From positions 1-64,000 of the forward strand of contig AJFK01000173.1 in assembly GCA_000467715.1 (NCBI GenBank): a stretch of 64,000 nucleotides of DNA, in the 5' to 3' direction. This document shows, in pieces, positions 11,631-24,360 of this stretch; position 1 is the first letter of the stretch; every line of letters begins with the position of its first letter. The stretch is from Hysterium pulicare CBS 123377 (lineage: Eukaryota; Ascomycota; Dothideomycetes; Hysteriales; Hysteriaceae). The notes beneath the pieces are model-generated. The model saw nothing but the letters and a program-made list of their open reading frames with translations. It had not been told where the DNA came from and ran no database searches. Both the position numbers and the translations under genes were made by a program.

Positions 11631-12614
11631 TCAAACTTTCTCCTGCGGCTCCGCCAGTTGAATCTTCCCCTCCCCATCATAAACAAGTTCCCTAACCTTC
11701 ACACACCTCAAATGATTAACGCCATTACTCAAACTCGAATCATGGTAGAAAAGATACCACTTCCCCTTAAACTCGACAATACTATGATGCGTCGTCCACC
11801 CGACAACCGGTTCCAGAATCCTACCCGCATACGTAAACGGCCCTAGCGGGCTCTCGCTCGTCGCATAGCACAGGAAATGCGTATCGCCCGTCGAATACGA
11901 AAAGTAGTATTTGCCCTTATATTTATGCATCCACGCCGCCTCGAAGAAGCGTCGATCGTGATCGTCTGCCGCTAACGGCTTCCCGTCTTCAGGAGACAGG
12001 ATCTGTAGGTCTTGCACTTCGGACGTGAAGCTTCGCATGTCGTCGCTCAGTTTTGCGACTTTGGGGCTGAGGGCTACGCCGGAGGTGGCTTCCATGTTCG
12101 AGTACGCGGCTTTGTCGAAGCTGCCAGAGGTCCAGCATTGGAGTTGACCGCCCCATATGCCGCCGAAGTAGAGATAGCCCTGTCCGTCTTCGTCTACGAA
12201 ACTCGCGGGGTCGATACTGAAACTCCCTTTAATCGGCTCAGGATCCGGAGTGAATGGTCCCTCGGGTTTATCTCCCACGGCAACCCCGATCCTAAAGACA
12301 CCCTCTTTATCCCGAGCGGGGAAGTAGAGGTAGTATTTCCCGTTCTTGGTCGCGGCGTCGGGCGCCCAGAGTTGTTTTGAGACCCAGGGGATGTCGGATT
12401 GTTTTAGGGCGATGCCGTGGTCGGTTACTTCGCCGGGGATGGAGGGCAGGGAGAAGACGTGGTAGTCGTTCATGTCATATTGGTCTCCGTTGTCATTGTT
12501 CTTAATGTTACTTTCGCGGTCGTGCGAGGGGTAGACGTAGAGTCTGTCTCCGAAGGCGTGGGCGGAGGGGTCCGCGGTGTAGAGGTGGGTGATGAGAGGT
12601 GGTTTCTCGGACAT
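11631..12614 (-). CDS. Glycoside hydrolase family 43 protein, intracellular, 327 aa
   Basis: Single exon, ATG at 12614. A five-bladed beta-propeller hydrolase of the arabinofuranosidase/xylosidase type. The expected catalytic acids are in place: the general-base Asp in YTADPSAHAFGDRLYVYPSHD-like N-terminus (Asp 15), the pKa-modulating Asp in SIDPASFVDEDG (about 133), and the general-acid Glu in RRFFEAAWMHKY (about 223). Blade motifs such as KYYLYF, GYLYFGG, KYYFSYS and KWYLFYHD recur. There is no signal peptide, so it would act in the cytosol on short imported arabino/xylo-oligosaccharides, as bacterial-like GH43 enzymes do. The length suits a single-domain GH43 without a C-terminal beta-sandwich. 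Substrate cannot be set from sequence. Confidence 0.88.
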   Translation of the reverse strand: MSEKPPLITHLYTADPSAHAFGDRLYVYPSHDRESNIKNNDNGDQYDMNDYHVFSLPSIPGEVTDHGIALKQSDIPWVSKQLWAPDAATKNGKYYLYFPARDKEGVFRIGVAVGDKPEGPFTPDPEPIKGSFSIDPASFVDEDGQGYLYFGGIWGGQLQCWTSGSFDKAAYSNMEATSGVALSPKVAKLSDDMRSFTSEVQDLQILSPEDGKPLAADDHDRRFFEAAWMHKYKGKYYFSYSTGDTHFLCYATSESPLGPFTYAGRILEPVVGWTTHHSIVEFKGKWYLFYHDSSLSNGVNHLRCVKVRELVYDGEGKIQLAEPQEKV

Positions 12615-13389
12615 GGTTACGACTGTTGATAGGAGGTACTTCGAATTTTGATTGGCTGGAGGTTCGGAAGGGAGAGAAAGGTCCTAAGTAAGCCGGAGAT
12701 GTTGGTTCTGTATCAGTAGTGGCATCTGGAGCTCTTATGAAGTAGCCCAGCGTGGGGCGTCATAGACGTCTACGAGCATTTATCCATTTTATCCATTTGC
12801 GTGGCTGGAGCCTTTGAAGCCAATAGAGCCTCATGTAGTGGTGCTCGAGAAGATCGTATGAGTGGAAAATCTAGCAGAACTAATCGTGTAGTCAGTTTGC
12901 ACTCTTTAACCGCTTCATTTTGCCGATGCAAGAGCGCCCATCTTTTGAAAGAAATGCCTCGGGTTGCCGGAACTCGGGCAGCAGGGCCCGATTGAGGTAG
13001 TTTGGCGGAACAGGCATGATAGAGATGTGTGGACGCGATAAGTTACGATGTGGTGATGGAGGAACGATGATGAAATTTGGTGGTGACACAAGAAATCGCG
13101 ACTTCACGTGGGACGCTAATTCTATTCGGTACTAGGGAATAGAAGATTATATTGTCAAACACTCGGCCATCAGTAGAAGCAAGCAGGTCATGATAGTCTT
13201 TTAAGGCTATAAAAGACAGTCTTTGGTCATTGTATTCCTAGAACAATCTGAGAACAGCCGCCTCAGAGTTAAAATAGCTATCCATCTCCACACTCCCGGA
13301 TTCCATCGACTTGACTCCACAACGAAAGCATGTTGACTCCAGACTCCAGATCCCATTAATCACAGCAGTATCCCATGAAATTATCGACT
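12615..13389. other. Intergenic, 775 bp
   Basis: Promoter side of the GH43 gene and 3' side of the MOSC gene. No motif or convincing frame seen. Confidence 0.5.
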
Positions 13390-14487
13390 TTACATTCCCG
13401 ACACGTAGCGATGCTGATCCGTGACTTTCGTAATCACAAGCTGCATCCCAACACTGACTTCGCCGCCAGTTCGCGGCACACAAAGCATTCCGAAGCACGG
13501 TTTGAATTTAATGCCAGGATCCACTCTTCGATACTTCATCAAAGTATTCCAAGGCTGTCTCTTATGCTCTTCCGCCGTCTCCGGGTCGACATTGGGAACA
13601 TGGCATCTAGCGCACCTCGCCACGACATCTAGCGACAATCCATCCATTCCGAACTTGCTCTTAAGGTTCGAAATGAGCGAAGGAGATTCGGACCTGTTCT
13701 TGTCGCCTAGCTTGATGCTCTTCCATCGATCCTCATCCCATGCTTTTGTCCCCTTGACTAGGATGTTTGGGCGGAACCGGGTCACGTCGATGTTGAGTCC
13801 CTCCGCCTGGTTCAATCGCTCATTCAACTCCGCAATGCTCTTTTCGCTTCCAACAAGTACAGGCATTAGATCTGCGAAACATGTTGACGCATCGCGCCCG
13901 AGAAATCTCTTCGCTCCATTGCCGGTCAACGCGCGAGGAGAAGATGAGATGGGTGGTTTGTAAACCAGTCGAACTTCCTTCCCAAAGAAAGCATCGAATG
14001 GACCGGTGAGCGCTGTGGAATAGCAATGAGCCGGGGTAGTAGTCCCCCACACAATCGCCGGCACAATCTCCGTATTCTTTCCCAACCACTCCTGGCTCGG
14101 ATGCGCTGGGATCGAAAAGCTCAATTTCTCATCCATGGAGTCTGGTGCTGGCGCTGTGACGGTGATGGTATCTGTCTCGGCGTTGTATGAAGGCCGGATC
14201 AAGGTCATCTTGGCGTGATTGCGGATTGTGAGAAATTTGTGGTCTGGATAAGTCACCCACATCCATTGACGATCGAGATCAAGGCCTGTGGGCAGAAGGC
14301 GTGCGGAAGGGACCGAGATGCCATGGCAGGACTTTATCGGGTAGATGAAGAGGTTCGTGATTGGCGTTGGGGGAGGGATGGGAAGGGCAGGCCGGGTTTG
14401 AGATCGAGAGTAAAGGACATATGTGAGAATTGGGAGGATGAATATAGAGAGAATTATGGTGGCCTGGGTTGAATCTGAGAGTGCCAT
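13390..14487 (-). CDS. MOSC-domain protein, mARC-like molybdenum enzyme, 365 aa
   Basis: Single exon, ATG at 14487. Residues about 9-27 form one hydrophobic span, a signal anchor like that tethering mARC proteins to the outer mitochondrial or ER membrane. The MOSC N-terminal beta-barrel begins with FIYPIKSCHGISV and continues GLDLDRQWMWV. The MOSC domain follows, with FRPNILV, then the cofactor segment DVVARCARCHVPNVDPET, where a Cys before the V-D-P-x-T run is the expected Mo ligand in the mARC/MOSC family. Family members reduce N-hydroxylated substrates with cytochrome b5 and its reductase. The length and order of domains are complete. Substrate and partner are inferred from the family only. 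Confidence 0.88.
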   Translation of the reverse strand: MALSDSTQATIILSIFILPILTYVLYSRSQTRPALPIPPPTPITNLFIYPIKSCHGISVPSARLLPTGLDLDRQWMWVTYPDHKFLTIRNHAKMTLIRPSYNAETDTITVTAPAPDSMDEKLSFSIPAHPSQEWLGKNTEIVPAIVWGTTTPAHCYSTALTGPFDAFFGKEVRLVYKPPISSSPRALTGNGAKRFLGRDASTCFADLMPVLVGSEKSIAELNERLNQAEGLNIDVTRFRPNILVKGTKAWDEDRWKSIKLGDKNRSESPSLISNLKSKFGMDGLSLDVVARCARCHVPNVDPETAEEHKRQPWNTLMKYRRVDPGIKFKPCFGMLCVPRTGGEVSVGMQLVITKVTDQHRYVSGM

Positions 14488-15387
14488 TGTGGGTGGTGTC
14501 TTTATCGGAAGATAAGAACGACCTCAACGAGAAAGAATGAGAGTGAGGTGTTTATGTAGGGAAAGACCGTCAGGATGGATTTACCCCGACGAAATTCCGT
14601 CTAGAACAGTGTATGTGAATTGCGTTTGATTATAAATGTGCCATAAACCTTTTTGTCAACACGTTGGTATAGAGTTGTCTAGAAGTCCTAATTCCAGCAT
14701 CAATTCTGTGTGCATGTTAATGCGACGCGACACGGAGAGGAACAGTGGCAATTACTCTGTATAGAGTAATTTTATGAAGACTAAGGATTTGTAATACAGA
14801 AAATGATGAAAGACCTCATGGCAAAGGGCGTGTGCGGAAGGTTACTGTAAGAGCCGAGCGTGGAATCAAGTGGGCGGGGATCATCAACGTCTGCACGTGA
14901 TCCTATCTTGGTCCAATAAGAGTACGAGCGATCGATTTGGTCGTCCCGATTAGGTTATACCTTTCTGCGGTTGAAGAATGTCAGAGCCAAGAGCTTGTCA
15001 ATATTTATTTGATTCTTCTATCTTTTGCATCATAAGTATACGGCCGCCATCATTGGGCTCTCGCACAACCCAGCATTATCTCAGATTCCTCGAATTAAGC
15101 TTATCAACAAAGCAACAAGCCTGACTATTATGAAAAAACATTGAAGCATTAGGCTTTAGTTTCAAGATAAGTGCGTAGAACGTTAGGAAAAGTCAATTCT
15201 CGGTCAGAGAGTCTGGCGTTGGTGCCATGTCGAATAGCCAATGGGTCAGCGCAGGACAAAACTGAACGTCGACACGCTCCAAAGACCATCAAATCATGCT
15301 CCATGGGTATCGTGGGGTATAGTTTCGTGCCGCCGGGTCCAGCCGGCGAGCGTGAGTGTGGAAACAAAGGAGAATTTTTGGCTTGTG
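14488..15387. other. Intergenic, 900 bp
   Basis: Upstream of the MOSC gene and downstream of the zinc-finger gene. AT-rich stretches around 14620-14820 and 15000-15150; no gene supported. Confidence 0.5.
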
Positions 15388-17099
15388 TTAAGTCCAGTTA
15401 TACGCGGTTTGCCATTGCTGCGATGGTGTTATAGCAGCGTGGCGCGCGGGATTATCCGCCCGTCTTCTTACTCCGACTTGAGATATCCTGGCAGTATCCT
15501 TCGGGGGTGGAGGAGGTGGATGATGCTCGTGTATCGCCTCTCGCCTACTCGGTATAGTGACGAGCCGAGGGGTCCATTTCTGTGGCGTCAGATCTGGTGT
15601 ACTTGGCAAGAACGATGACGGAGTAGTTCTGGGATACGGCCCACCCGTGTCAAATTGTGTCCCCGTTTCTACAGCTTTCGTGGTGTAGTTCATGTAAGCT
15701 CCGGGTTGCTGGAACGTGACGAGATTTGAAGGATGTAGAAAGTTCGGTTCAGACCAGGTGTGTTGATGGTGGAAGTTGCTCGGAACAGGTTGCGTCATGT
15801 TGCTCGTGGTAAAAGCGAAGCTATCTAGACTCTCGCTATGACTAAGGTGTTTCGAATCCATGTCATCTGTAGGCCACGGAGATTGTGAGTAGACTTGCGA
15901 AGTCTCCAGGGAATCTAGCTCCATAGGCATCGACAAATGTCTGTCGGAAGGCAGCAGCGTTTCCTCCTCCTCCTCCTCCACAGTCTCCATCATTTTGGGT
16001 TCGGTGTTTGTTGGCTCGATATCGGCCAAGTCGTATACCTGTTGGACAAGCTTTCGGACATCGAATGATCGTGTATCCCATTGTGTCTCTAGAGAAAATC
16101 GCAAGCGATGGGATGTTTTCGAGTCCCACGTGAATTGAGGCCAATATAGCGAGTTGTCACCATGCGTCTCAATTAGGAGCGCTCTCCAAGCATCGGCAAC
16201 ATCCGTCTGTTTGAGGAGACCCAGAATGACGTTGGTGAATTTCCATTTTACGCCCCCTTCTTCGAAATGTGAAGCAACGTGTTCGCACCTCTCTTCCCAA
16301 GACGTCATGAGGCACGCACAGTGACCACAACCGTATGCATCTTTGACGTGCATGATGCGTTCGACCTTTTTCACGCATGGCGAGGGTCTTCTGGTATTTG
16401 CTTGCCCGTTCTCTTTAGGTTGCTTGCAGTTCTCACAGCCGTGGAGCTTGAAGTGGTGCTCTCGAAATCTTTTTCCCGCATTGAATATCTGCTCGCAATC
16501 GGGACACCTCCAGGTTTTCCTCTGCTCATGGAACTCCTCTTCATGCGACTTCCAGTATGGTTTTGACTTCAGTGCTTTATCACAAAACGTGCAGGCAAAG
16601 CTCTTGGCCGGTGCATTGACTGGTTGCTGGGATAGATGAGACGCTTGCGACAACCGTGACCCTACGCTATAGGTACTGTATGATGTATCGGTCGACGCAA
16701 TTGAAGATCGTGGATCGGAGAAAACACTCGTTACCCTTGATGGTATGCTCAAATACGAAGACCGGCTTCCAAAGGTAGAGATAGAGGATCGATCTGCTTC
16801 GGGAATTCATTAAGCGCCGTGATGATAGGGGAGACGTAGCACTTACCTTGGCTGCGAGCCGCTTTTAATAAATGGAATATCTGCTCATCGTCGAGGTGTT
16901 TGAGTCCATTGACGTGATTGATTACCTCCGGGGTAAGCTGCACCTGGGTGGAGGGCAGAGGGGACGGCGACGCGTTCTCAGGAATCGACAATGGCGTTGA
17001 GCTTTGAAGACTGCGACGCGGGCGCTTCGCGGTGTGGAAGACTTGCGAAGAAGTATTCGAGAGGCCATGGACCTGGTCTGATTCCATGATCATATCCAT
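15388..17099 (-). CDS. C2H2 zinc-finger protein, probable fungal transcription regulator, 552 aa
   Basis: Two exons on the minus strand: 17099..16847 and 16793..15388, with a 53-bp intron (donor GTAAGT, acceptor CAG). Splicing joins ARSQ-D-RSSISTFGSRSSY in frame and removes the stop that would end exon 1. Two adjacent C2H2 fingers follow a Ser/Thr-rich stretch: ACTFCDKALKSKPYWKSHEE and WRCPDCEQIF...REHHFKLHG, then a third Cys/His cluster CGHCACLMTSWEERCEHVASH. This N-terminal pair plus the EERCEHVASHFEEG module is a plan I know from uncharacterised fungal C2H2 regulators. An acidic run of Glu and a long disordered C-terminus with PPPPPP follow. DNA binding and target genes are unknown. The acceptor choice is well supported because the frame before it is open only in this phase. 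Confidence 0.8.
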
Positions 17100-19183
17100 C
17101 GAAATATGGGCGTAAATGCAAATAGCATTCCGGGGCTGATGCTAAGTGCGAACCGGCCGCCGTATGGTGCTGATGTTTGCTGAAGGTCGAAAAGGAGAGC
17201 AGGTATAGGATTCTTTTTAACAAGGAAAGCAGAGAATAGATGAAGGAGATGCACAGCTAATTAGCGGGCAGAGTGCGCTGGAGCTTGGATCTCAGATTGC
17301 CAACTGTCGTCAACTTAGCTCTCGAAAATCCCGGGTGGTGGTGATCGTCTTGTTTTGACATGACCTTCGTTTCAACCTTCTCCCGAGCGCGCCCTGACCA
17401 AGCCGCTTGGCATGATGCACGTCTTACGGCTCCGTGCGCAGGGCTGTATATTTAGCATGCCATTCCACGGTCACCTCGACTAAGCTGTTCCTACAGTGCT
17501 GCGGCGCGAGAATATATCTTTAGAGGCCAGCTCTCGTGCGCCTTTTGCTTGACCAGATGCCCCAGATAGTATCGCCATCTGTTCCGGGTGCCACGAGAAT
17601 TGCATCTGGGATGGCGTTCGCGAGCTGCCGACATGCCCTGGCCCGGCCCGTCAATTTGCTTTTGCCCAGGTGCGAGCCATCCAGGGGTTCGCCTCTGAAA
17701 CAAGACTAATTCAGAAACAGGGCGTTTCTGCTCGCCCAAAGCAGGGCGGCGACAAACATGTCGCGATGGCCTTCTCTTCAGCTATCGACATTCACACAAT
17801 TCGCACACAGCCGCACACAGAGCCGCAAAACACACCTGTTGCTGCCTTGCGACGGCTCCCAGGCTGCGTCTGAGTAGGCTTTTCTTGCCCCGATCCTGCA
17901 GCTGTGAAGCTGGATGTGCTTCATGTTTGGTGGAGAGTCTTGTTTCAAAGTGCAAAAGGTGCAGTCGAGCTTCTGAGTGGTGAGAAGACCTTCATGCAGC
18001 AATTCATCTCGCGTCCGGCTGAAGGACTTTGTTTGAAGGAAACATTCATGGGAAATCGCACGCGGGCCCCAGACTGGATTGAGCACGGCAGGGGTGGCTG
18101 GGCAGAGCTGTAACACGCGAAATCCCCTGAACGAGATTGACCCTTCACGTATTGCGCGTAATCTTGCGCGTGTTCGCCCAAGGCAATCCGACCCGCTCTG
18201 TTTCGTCATCGGACAACGGCACGAAGAGGTAGTTGCTATAACACAGCGATACTTGTGGAGTCGCTACTGATGGCTTTCGACCGTCGTGATCCTCGCCGCT
18301 ACCTTCACCGGTTGTTGGACGCATAAGCATCCAACACATGCTATTTTCAGACAACACCACAGCTGGAACATCATTGCTTTGTGGAGAAGCCGCAAAACCA
18401 ATCACGGGATTTACCCAATTGGGAATGCTCAAGTTAACAATTCCGACATCGTTGGCCCGTAGTTAGCTTGGGTGTCATTGTTATTTCAAGAAACGAACAA
18501 TAGGCCTGATTGCGATCACATGGTATCGCACCACGAAAGATCGTCCGGATGCGGCTGCCTGAATCTAAAAGAGGAAGCCGTGCCAATCCAAATATCAATG
18601 ATGATCCTGTTGACTAAGCGGAGGATTCGATGTGTTTAAGAGTAGCCCATCGACTCTATTGACTAAGCAATAGTCGTACAACAGCATTGGCGGAGACCCA
18701 TAGTATGCTCCATCTGATGGGCGGCTAAATGGAACCAGTCGTTCCTATTTACGGACTGTTGCGGTGAAAGATGATTTCCTAAAGAGGAATTACGTTGCGC
18801 CACATGTGGCGGTGCGATATGCTCCCGAAGAGCTGAATATCTGACTACTCCATGGAATGTCGCGGATGTTCGAATAAGCAGTGAGGATATTGAGTCTGTT
18901 TTGAAGTCCTCTGGAAGGTCGCCTAAGAGAGAAATAAACACAGGAAATGCATTGAAAGTTGGATCCTCAATTTTTAGCAGCGACTTTGTAGGTGATGGTT
19001 GACGTCGGCAGAAAACGTCCGTGCACGAACCTCTTCAACGCGCACCGCGTTCGCGTTGAACACCACTTTACTATCTGCACCGTTTTACGATATCTTCAAC
19101 ATAACAACTCATGACGCTTGAAATTGAATGTCCTTATTCTTTCTGAACAGCAGATAAGCTCTGTACATCTTCAGATTTAACAA
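17100..19183. other. Divergent intergenic region, 2.1 kb
   Basis: Promoter region shared by the zinc-finger gene (minus) and mrc1 (plus). A 143-codon ATG frame at 17778..18209 minus has no recognisable domain and conflicting frames on the same DNA, so I leave it uncalled. GCG-rich motifs GCGCACCGCGTTCGCGTTG near 19039-19058, 130 bp before the mrc1 ATG, include two ACGCG-like elements of the type bound by MBF at G1/S genes; this is a weak but fitting signal for a replication-checkpoint gene. Confidence 0.4.
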
Positions 19184-22100
19184 ATGTCTACCCCTCTATC
19201 ACCGACGCGGTCAAGCCGCGCTTCCTCTTCATCACCATTCAATACTCGCACAAAATCTCCAGCGGCCAATTCACCTGCCAGAAATACACGAGAGCCCGTG
19301 CCGAATATTGATTCGGACTCAGATATCGAATATCCAATTGCTTCTCCCAAGAATAATTTCATTTCGGCTCATTCCACACGCAAAATGAACGATCTCGATA
19401 AGCCCTCGAAAACCGCCAATTGGCGCGAATATGATTCTGAAGATGAGGATGTACCCGTATATATACCAAAAGGGAAGCTGGTGGCGCGTTTACTGGGTCA
19501 GAATGCTGATGGCAGTTCTCCAAACAAAAACAAAGACGAGGGCATGGACGCGTATGAGAGGATGAAGCGGCAATTCATGTCTGGGGCAGAAACAAACAAA
19601 ACCGCAGACGAGCCAGGTCAAGCAGTATCTCTGTCAGACAAGGTCAATAGCGATGAAGATGAGGACATGCCCGTCCAGACGAACCGGTTCCGTCGATTGG
19701 CCCAGAAGGGAGCCAGGAGGACCTCGCCTGGAGCGACACCTTCCCCAGGGATCCAATCTCGACCTTCTTCTCCTGGTTTATTCGTTTCCCCTCGTGCCGT
19801 ATCTCCTACATCTGCAACGTCACCAAAAATAACAAATGCCGCGGACTCTGATTCTGACCTCCCAGCCGACCCTGCCTACAATGCCGATTTCAAAGAACGT
19901 GTGGCGCGTATCCGGGCGGAAAGAAAAGCCAAAGAAGAGGAATCTCGTAAGGCGGAAGAGGCAAAAATCAAGCGTCTGGAAAAGCTATCTGGACGTTCTC
20001 GCCGTGCTGGCGGGGAAGGTTCAGACAGCGATGAAGATGGCGAGGCTGGCAGACGTCTCACACAACAAGCTCGGCCAACTCGAAAGGCCAGCAAGAAAGC
20101 TCTGGAGGAGCTCAGCCGAGAGAATCAAAGAATAAACAGGAACATGCAGCTTACGCATCAGGCCAAGACAAAGAAGAAATACGGAGTTAAGGATCTGTTT
20201 GCCAAACTCAATTACATCCATGAAGGTTCGGAGGTCGAAACACCAGCGCCTGTAACTCAGGATCTGACAGGAAGCTCTGTCCCTGCATCGTCTGATGTTG
20301 AAGAGAACCATAACCACGAGACCCCTCCAACAAGCCCACCAAGCCATGACGAGGATGGAGACAAAGATCGCAGAATTGATCGCGCTGAGATACCGTCGGA
20401 TGTGACAACAGCTCCACAGAGTAAATCTCCTACTTCTCTCGGTGACACCTTCGTTCAGACCATCAAGAAGGTCGACAAAGGAAAAGGGCGTGCGCCAGAA
20501 TTCCAACACGTCCCTGTAAACCCGTTGGTAGCACAGGCTAAGCCAGTCATTGTTCGAAGCGTCCGAGTTGTCATGCCAAAGCCTCTGACATCGGCCGAAA
20601 TCGACTTAGATTCCGATGATGATTTGGAAATCACGAAGACCAAAAGCAGATTCCCTGTCTTTGATCGCATGCCACAGAAGAAGCAGCAAGACTCTAGGTC
20701 GTTGCTTAATCTTCGCCACCTAGCCCATCTGACTTCTCCAGGGAGACGAGGTCCCAAGGGCCGATCTTCGATGAATTCAATGGAACTACAAGCCTCTCTT
20801 CAACGTCGAGCCCGACAGCAAGCCCAGAAAGAACGCGAGGAGAAGATTCAAGACCTTATCTCCCGTGGTATTCACGTCCAGACTGAAGAGGAGCGAGAGA
20901 AGTTCCAACTCGAAGTGGAAAACATGCTTGAAAAGGCTCGAAAGGAGGCTTTGGATATTGCCAAGAAGGAGAAGGAGGCAGCGAAGAAAGAAGGCAATGG
21001 CGAAGTTGATGGGTTATCCAGTGATGAATCCGAAGATGGTGACTATCAAGCAAGTGGAGAAGAAGAAGTGGCCGAGGAGGCCGAATTAGAACTGTCTGGG
21101 TCCGAGGATGAGGAAAACGTTGACGGAGATGACGAACTCGACGAAGACGAAGAAGAAGAAGATGCCGATGAGCCAGAGACCAACGGTCTTTTTGATCAAG
21201 AAGCTGCTGAAGACAAGGATGACGAGGAGGAAATGCAAGACCAACAACATTTCGAGGATGACGAGAGTGACAACGAAAAGGAGACCGTAGGTCCTACACG
21301 CAAACGTGCGATGAATCGTAGCAGAAATGTCGTCATGGATGAAGAGGATGAAAGTGACGGGGAAACTCAAAAGCAGTCGACTCCTACTCAAGTTACCCAA
21401 GATGATGCATTGGCCGCCTTTGGTTTCAACAATGGCACCTCGGCCTCTTTAGGACTTACTCAAATGTTTGCTGGTACCATGGCAAACTTGCAGTCACAAT
21501 CCCAGGGAATCAACGCTCTCTATGCGGATTCCGAAGAAAACTCGCTAGACTTTCTACGGAGCCTCCCTGATACTCAGCCCGACCTCGATGTGGCAATGCT
21601 GGGCGTGTCCCCCGACCTACAGGTTCCAAATAGCCAAGCTTCGGCCTCGCAACAGCATGAAGCTGATTCACAAACTGTCGAATCTCAGATCAGTCTAGGG
21701 CTTAGCCAGTTCCACACGCAATCCCAGGCAGCGTTCTCACATACTCAGCTTTCCGACGTGCCTGAGCCCACACAAGATGCTGGCTTTGAGTTGTCTCGCT
21801 CCCCAGCTGGGCTAAGGCCACCTCCTTCTACCATCGACACGGTCATCATGCCGGTATCTGAATCTCCAGTCGTCAAGAAAAAAGGCCGACTTCATCAACG
21901 CCGTAAAGATGCAGTGCCTCTGCTATCTGATGTTGACGAGGATGAGTCTGTTCCGGCAGCTGAGTCTGATGAAGATGATGTTGAGAATGCTTTCGCCGCA
22001 ATGCTCAAAGCTGCAAAGAAACCCCAGCCACAGATCGACGACTTCAACAAGAAGACGAGCCGAGCGAAAGACATGGTTGAAGAGCAGGCCGAAGAATCCG

Positions 22101-23385
22101 AAGATGAATATGCTGGAATCGGAGGCCAGAGTGACGACGACAGTGGCGGTGAAGACGAAGAGGTTGCGAAGATGATCGACGAGAGCGATGTTAAAGTGGA
22201 TGAGAGGAAGATTGCTGCATTCTATGCGTGAGTGAACATCACGCGATACTTGGCAAGAGTTCCGTGCTAACTCTATTACAGAGATAAAGAGCGGGCAGAT
22301 GACGAGAAACGAATCAACCAGTTATACAAAGATATTCACAATGGTGGGCTTCGACGCAAACGAGGTGGCGATTTCGAATTGTCAGATTCCGAAGATGAAT
22401 CAGCACAGAGACGCAGGAAGAAGCAACTGGAATTCCAGAAAATGAGAAAAGCTCTTCTCGCGGATGAGAAGCTGGGCAAAATTGGTATGTTTCAACCTCC
22501 AGATAGTCAAAGGATTACGGACTAACTTTGTTTCTCCTAGCAATGAACCCCAAACAATCAGCCTTCTTCCGAACTCTAGAAGACCATGATGACGATCCCG
22601 ACTTTGAGTTCCTCAACGCTCCTGACATAGATATGGACATGGACACCGAAGCCGAAGCTTCCCAATCAAACGAAGACATTTCCGTTCCAGACTCCCAACA
22701 GGCAGAAACTACTCCTACCACAACTACCAAAGTCCCCGCAAATCCACTAAAGAGAAAACAAAACCCCTCCGACTCCCAAGAAAAAGAAAACCGTCCGCCT
22801 CCCCATCTCCGCCGCACTGCCGCAAACGACGTAATCCGCAAACCCGTCACCATCGCCGATATCCGCGAATCAGTCTCTTTCCTAATCGACGAACCACACT
22901 CGATCCCAGACTCTCAGTTCACCGCATCAGAGTCCGAGTCCGAGGACGAAACTCCCGCTACAAAGGACAGAAGCATGCGGAAACCAATCATCGATCGTCT
23001 AACCCTCTCCCGACAAACCTCTCTCTCGATCTCTACAACCACATCCGCGACCGGCAATATGGCATTCCATGCCCCGAATTCAAGCCACCAACCCGGTTTC
23101 CGCATCCCGAGTTTAATCCGTCGCGCCACTTCCAACCTCTCCAGTGCAGCCACCTCTACTACCAGCTCAAGTGCAAACACTCCAACGACGGAGTATGGAT
23201 CTGGGATTAGGAGAGGTGGGACGGGACGCAGTAACATCCATGCGCAGGCTAGAGAGGCGGAACGCAGGGCGGCGGTTGAGAAGACGGAGGCTAGGAAGAG
23301 GGAGAGCTTGATGAAGAAGGCAAAGGCGGGGAGGGCGAGGGGGCAGAGGAGTGTGCTTGGGTTGTTGGATGGGGGGTTTGAGTGA
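19184..23385 (+). CDS. mrc1: Mrc1/Claspin, mediator of the replication checkpoint, 1,363 aa
   Basis: Three exons: 19184..22227, 22282..22484, 22541..23385, with introns of 54 bp (GTGAGT...TTACAG) and 56 bp (GTATGT...CTCCTAG). The joins read KIAAFYA-DKERADDEKR and DEKLGKI-A-MNPKQSAFFR. The conserved MRC1 domain runs from about residue 930 to 1080, including NAFAAMLKAAKKP, ERKIAAFYADKERADDE, INQLYKDIHNGGLRRKRGG and FELSDSEDE. The long N-terminus is charged and coiled; about residues 745-870 form an SQ/TQ cluster (LTQMF, QSQSQG, DTQPD, LSQFHTQSQ, HTQLS) of the kind phosphorylated by Mec1/ATR. Mrc1 travels with the fork (Tof1-Csm3) and passes the stalled-fork signal to Rad53/Cds1. Length and layout match filamentous-fungal orthologues. 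Very acidic Glu/Asp runs around residue 630-720 are typical. Confidence 0.93.
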
Positions 23386-23940
23386 TTGGGGGAGGTTCTT
23401 TTGAGGGGTTGGGTGTCAGCTTTGTATTCTGGGATGGGAAGGGCGTTTTATGGGAATCTTGTGGGGTTTGATTCACTGTGCTGTGCTGTGGTCGTTCTTT
23501 TGCGATACCGTTAGTTGGACGTTAGTAGGTGCGAATATTATTCATCCTCCACAGCCTGGCTTTACAAACCGACATTTTTCATGAATAAACGGATCAACAG
23601 ATGTCGGTGCAAGAACCGCATAGTGATATAAGATATACGAAATTCCCTAATACTAACGCAAAACACCAATATCGATCTTATGATACCCTTCATCATCGAA
23701 ATAGTATTCGCCTCACCACGATCATAGAAAGCCTCCCCCATCAGGCTTTTGATCGTTGAATTTGATCACGCCTCAAAGCCCATTGTGTTCCTCCGACCGG
23801 CCATGTCCGATCATTGATACGACTTCGCCATTTGTTCGGCACAATATCTATTATCTTGGTGTTGTATTGGAGTTTCTCTTTCGAGTGATGTGGGTTGTGA
23901 GTGAGGAAGAAGAAGAATAGCAGACGAGGGGGTAGCGGGG

Positions 23941-24037
23941 TTTATATAGCTCTTCGGAGGAGGAGTAGGGCATCTATTACGGTCTAGGAGGAAGATATGG
24001 AGGCTGAGTAATCGAGCGCCTTTGGAGGTGTATAAAG
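23941..24037. promoter_or_regulatory. Divergent TATA pair 1
   Basis: TTTATATAGC (23941, minus-directed) and GTATAAAGAC (24030, plus-directed) point outward with about 85 bp between. First downstream ATGs are 23831 (minus, 6 codons) and 24121 (plus, 29 codons, MQIWRLQ... with CARCC). Confidence 0.6.
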
Positions 24038-24360
24038 ACTCCCTCCTCGTTGTGCTTGACTCTTACTTACACTTGTTGGGGAAAGGGTACTTGGGGAAGG
24101 GCCAAAAGTCGCCGCGCCCAATGCAAATTTGGAGACTTCAAACCCACATGAAGTTCATGATATGTGCTCGCTGCTGCTCGGCGGGGTCTGATATGCTGAT
24201 AGTTGGATGAGGACGATGGTGGGAAGAAGGAGGTTTGAAGTGCTTGAATGGAGTCTTCAAGGAGAAGGTAGTCGTGCTGGTGTTTGTTAACCTTTAAGGG
24301 CGATCATCATCATCACGATCTGTTCATTACCTATCTTTCTCTGAACTAGAGTCCCTTAGC

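Noticed and set aside
17778-18209. 143-codon ATG frame on minus between the zinc-finger gene and mrc1
   Set aside because: Composition is that of random translation (Cys/Arg/Leu-rich without pattern) and other frames of the same DNA are open too.
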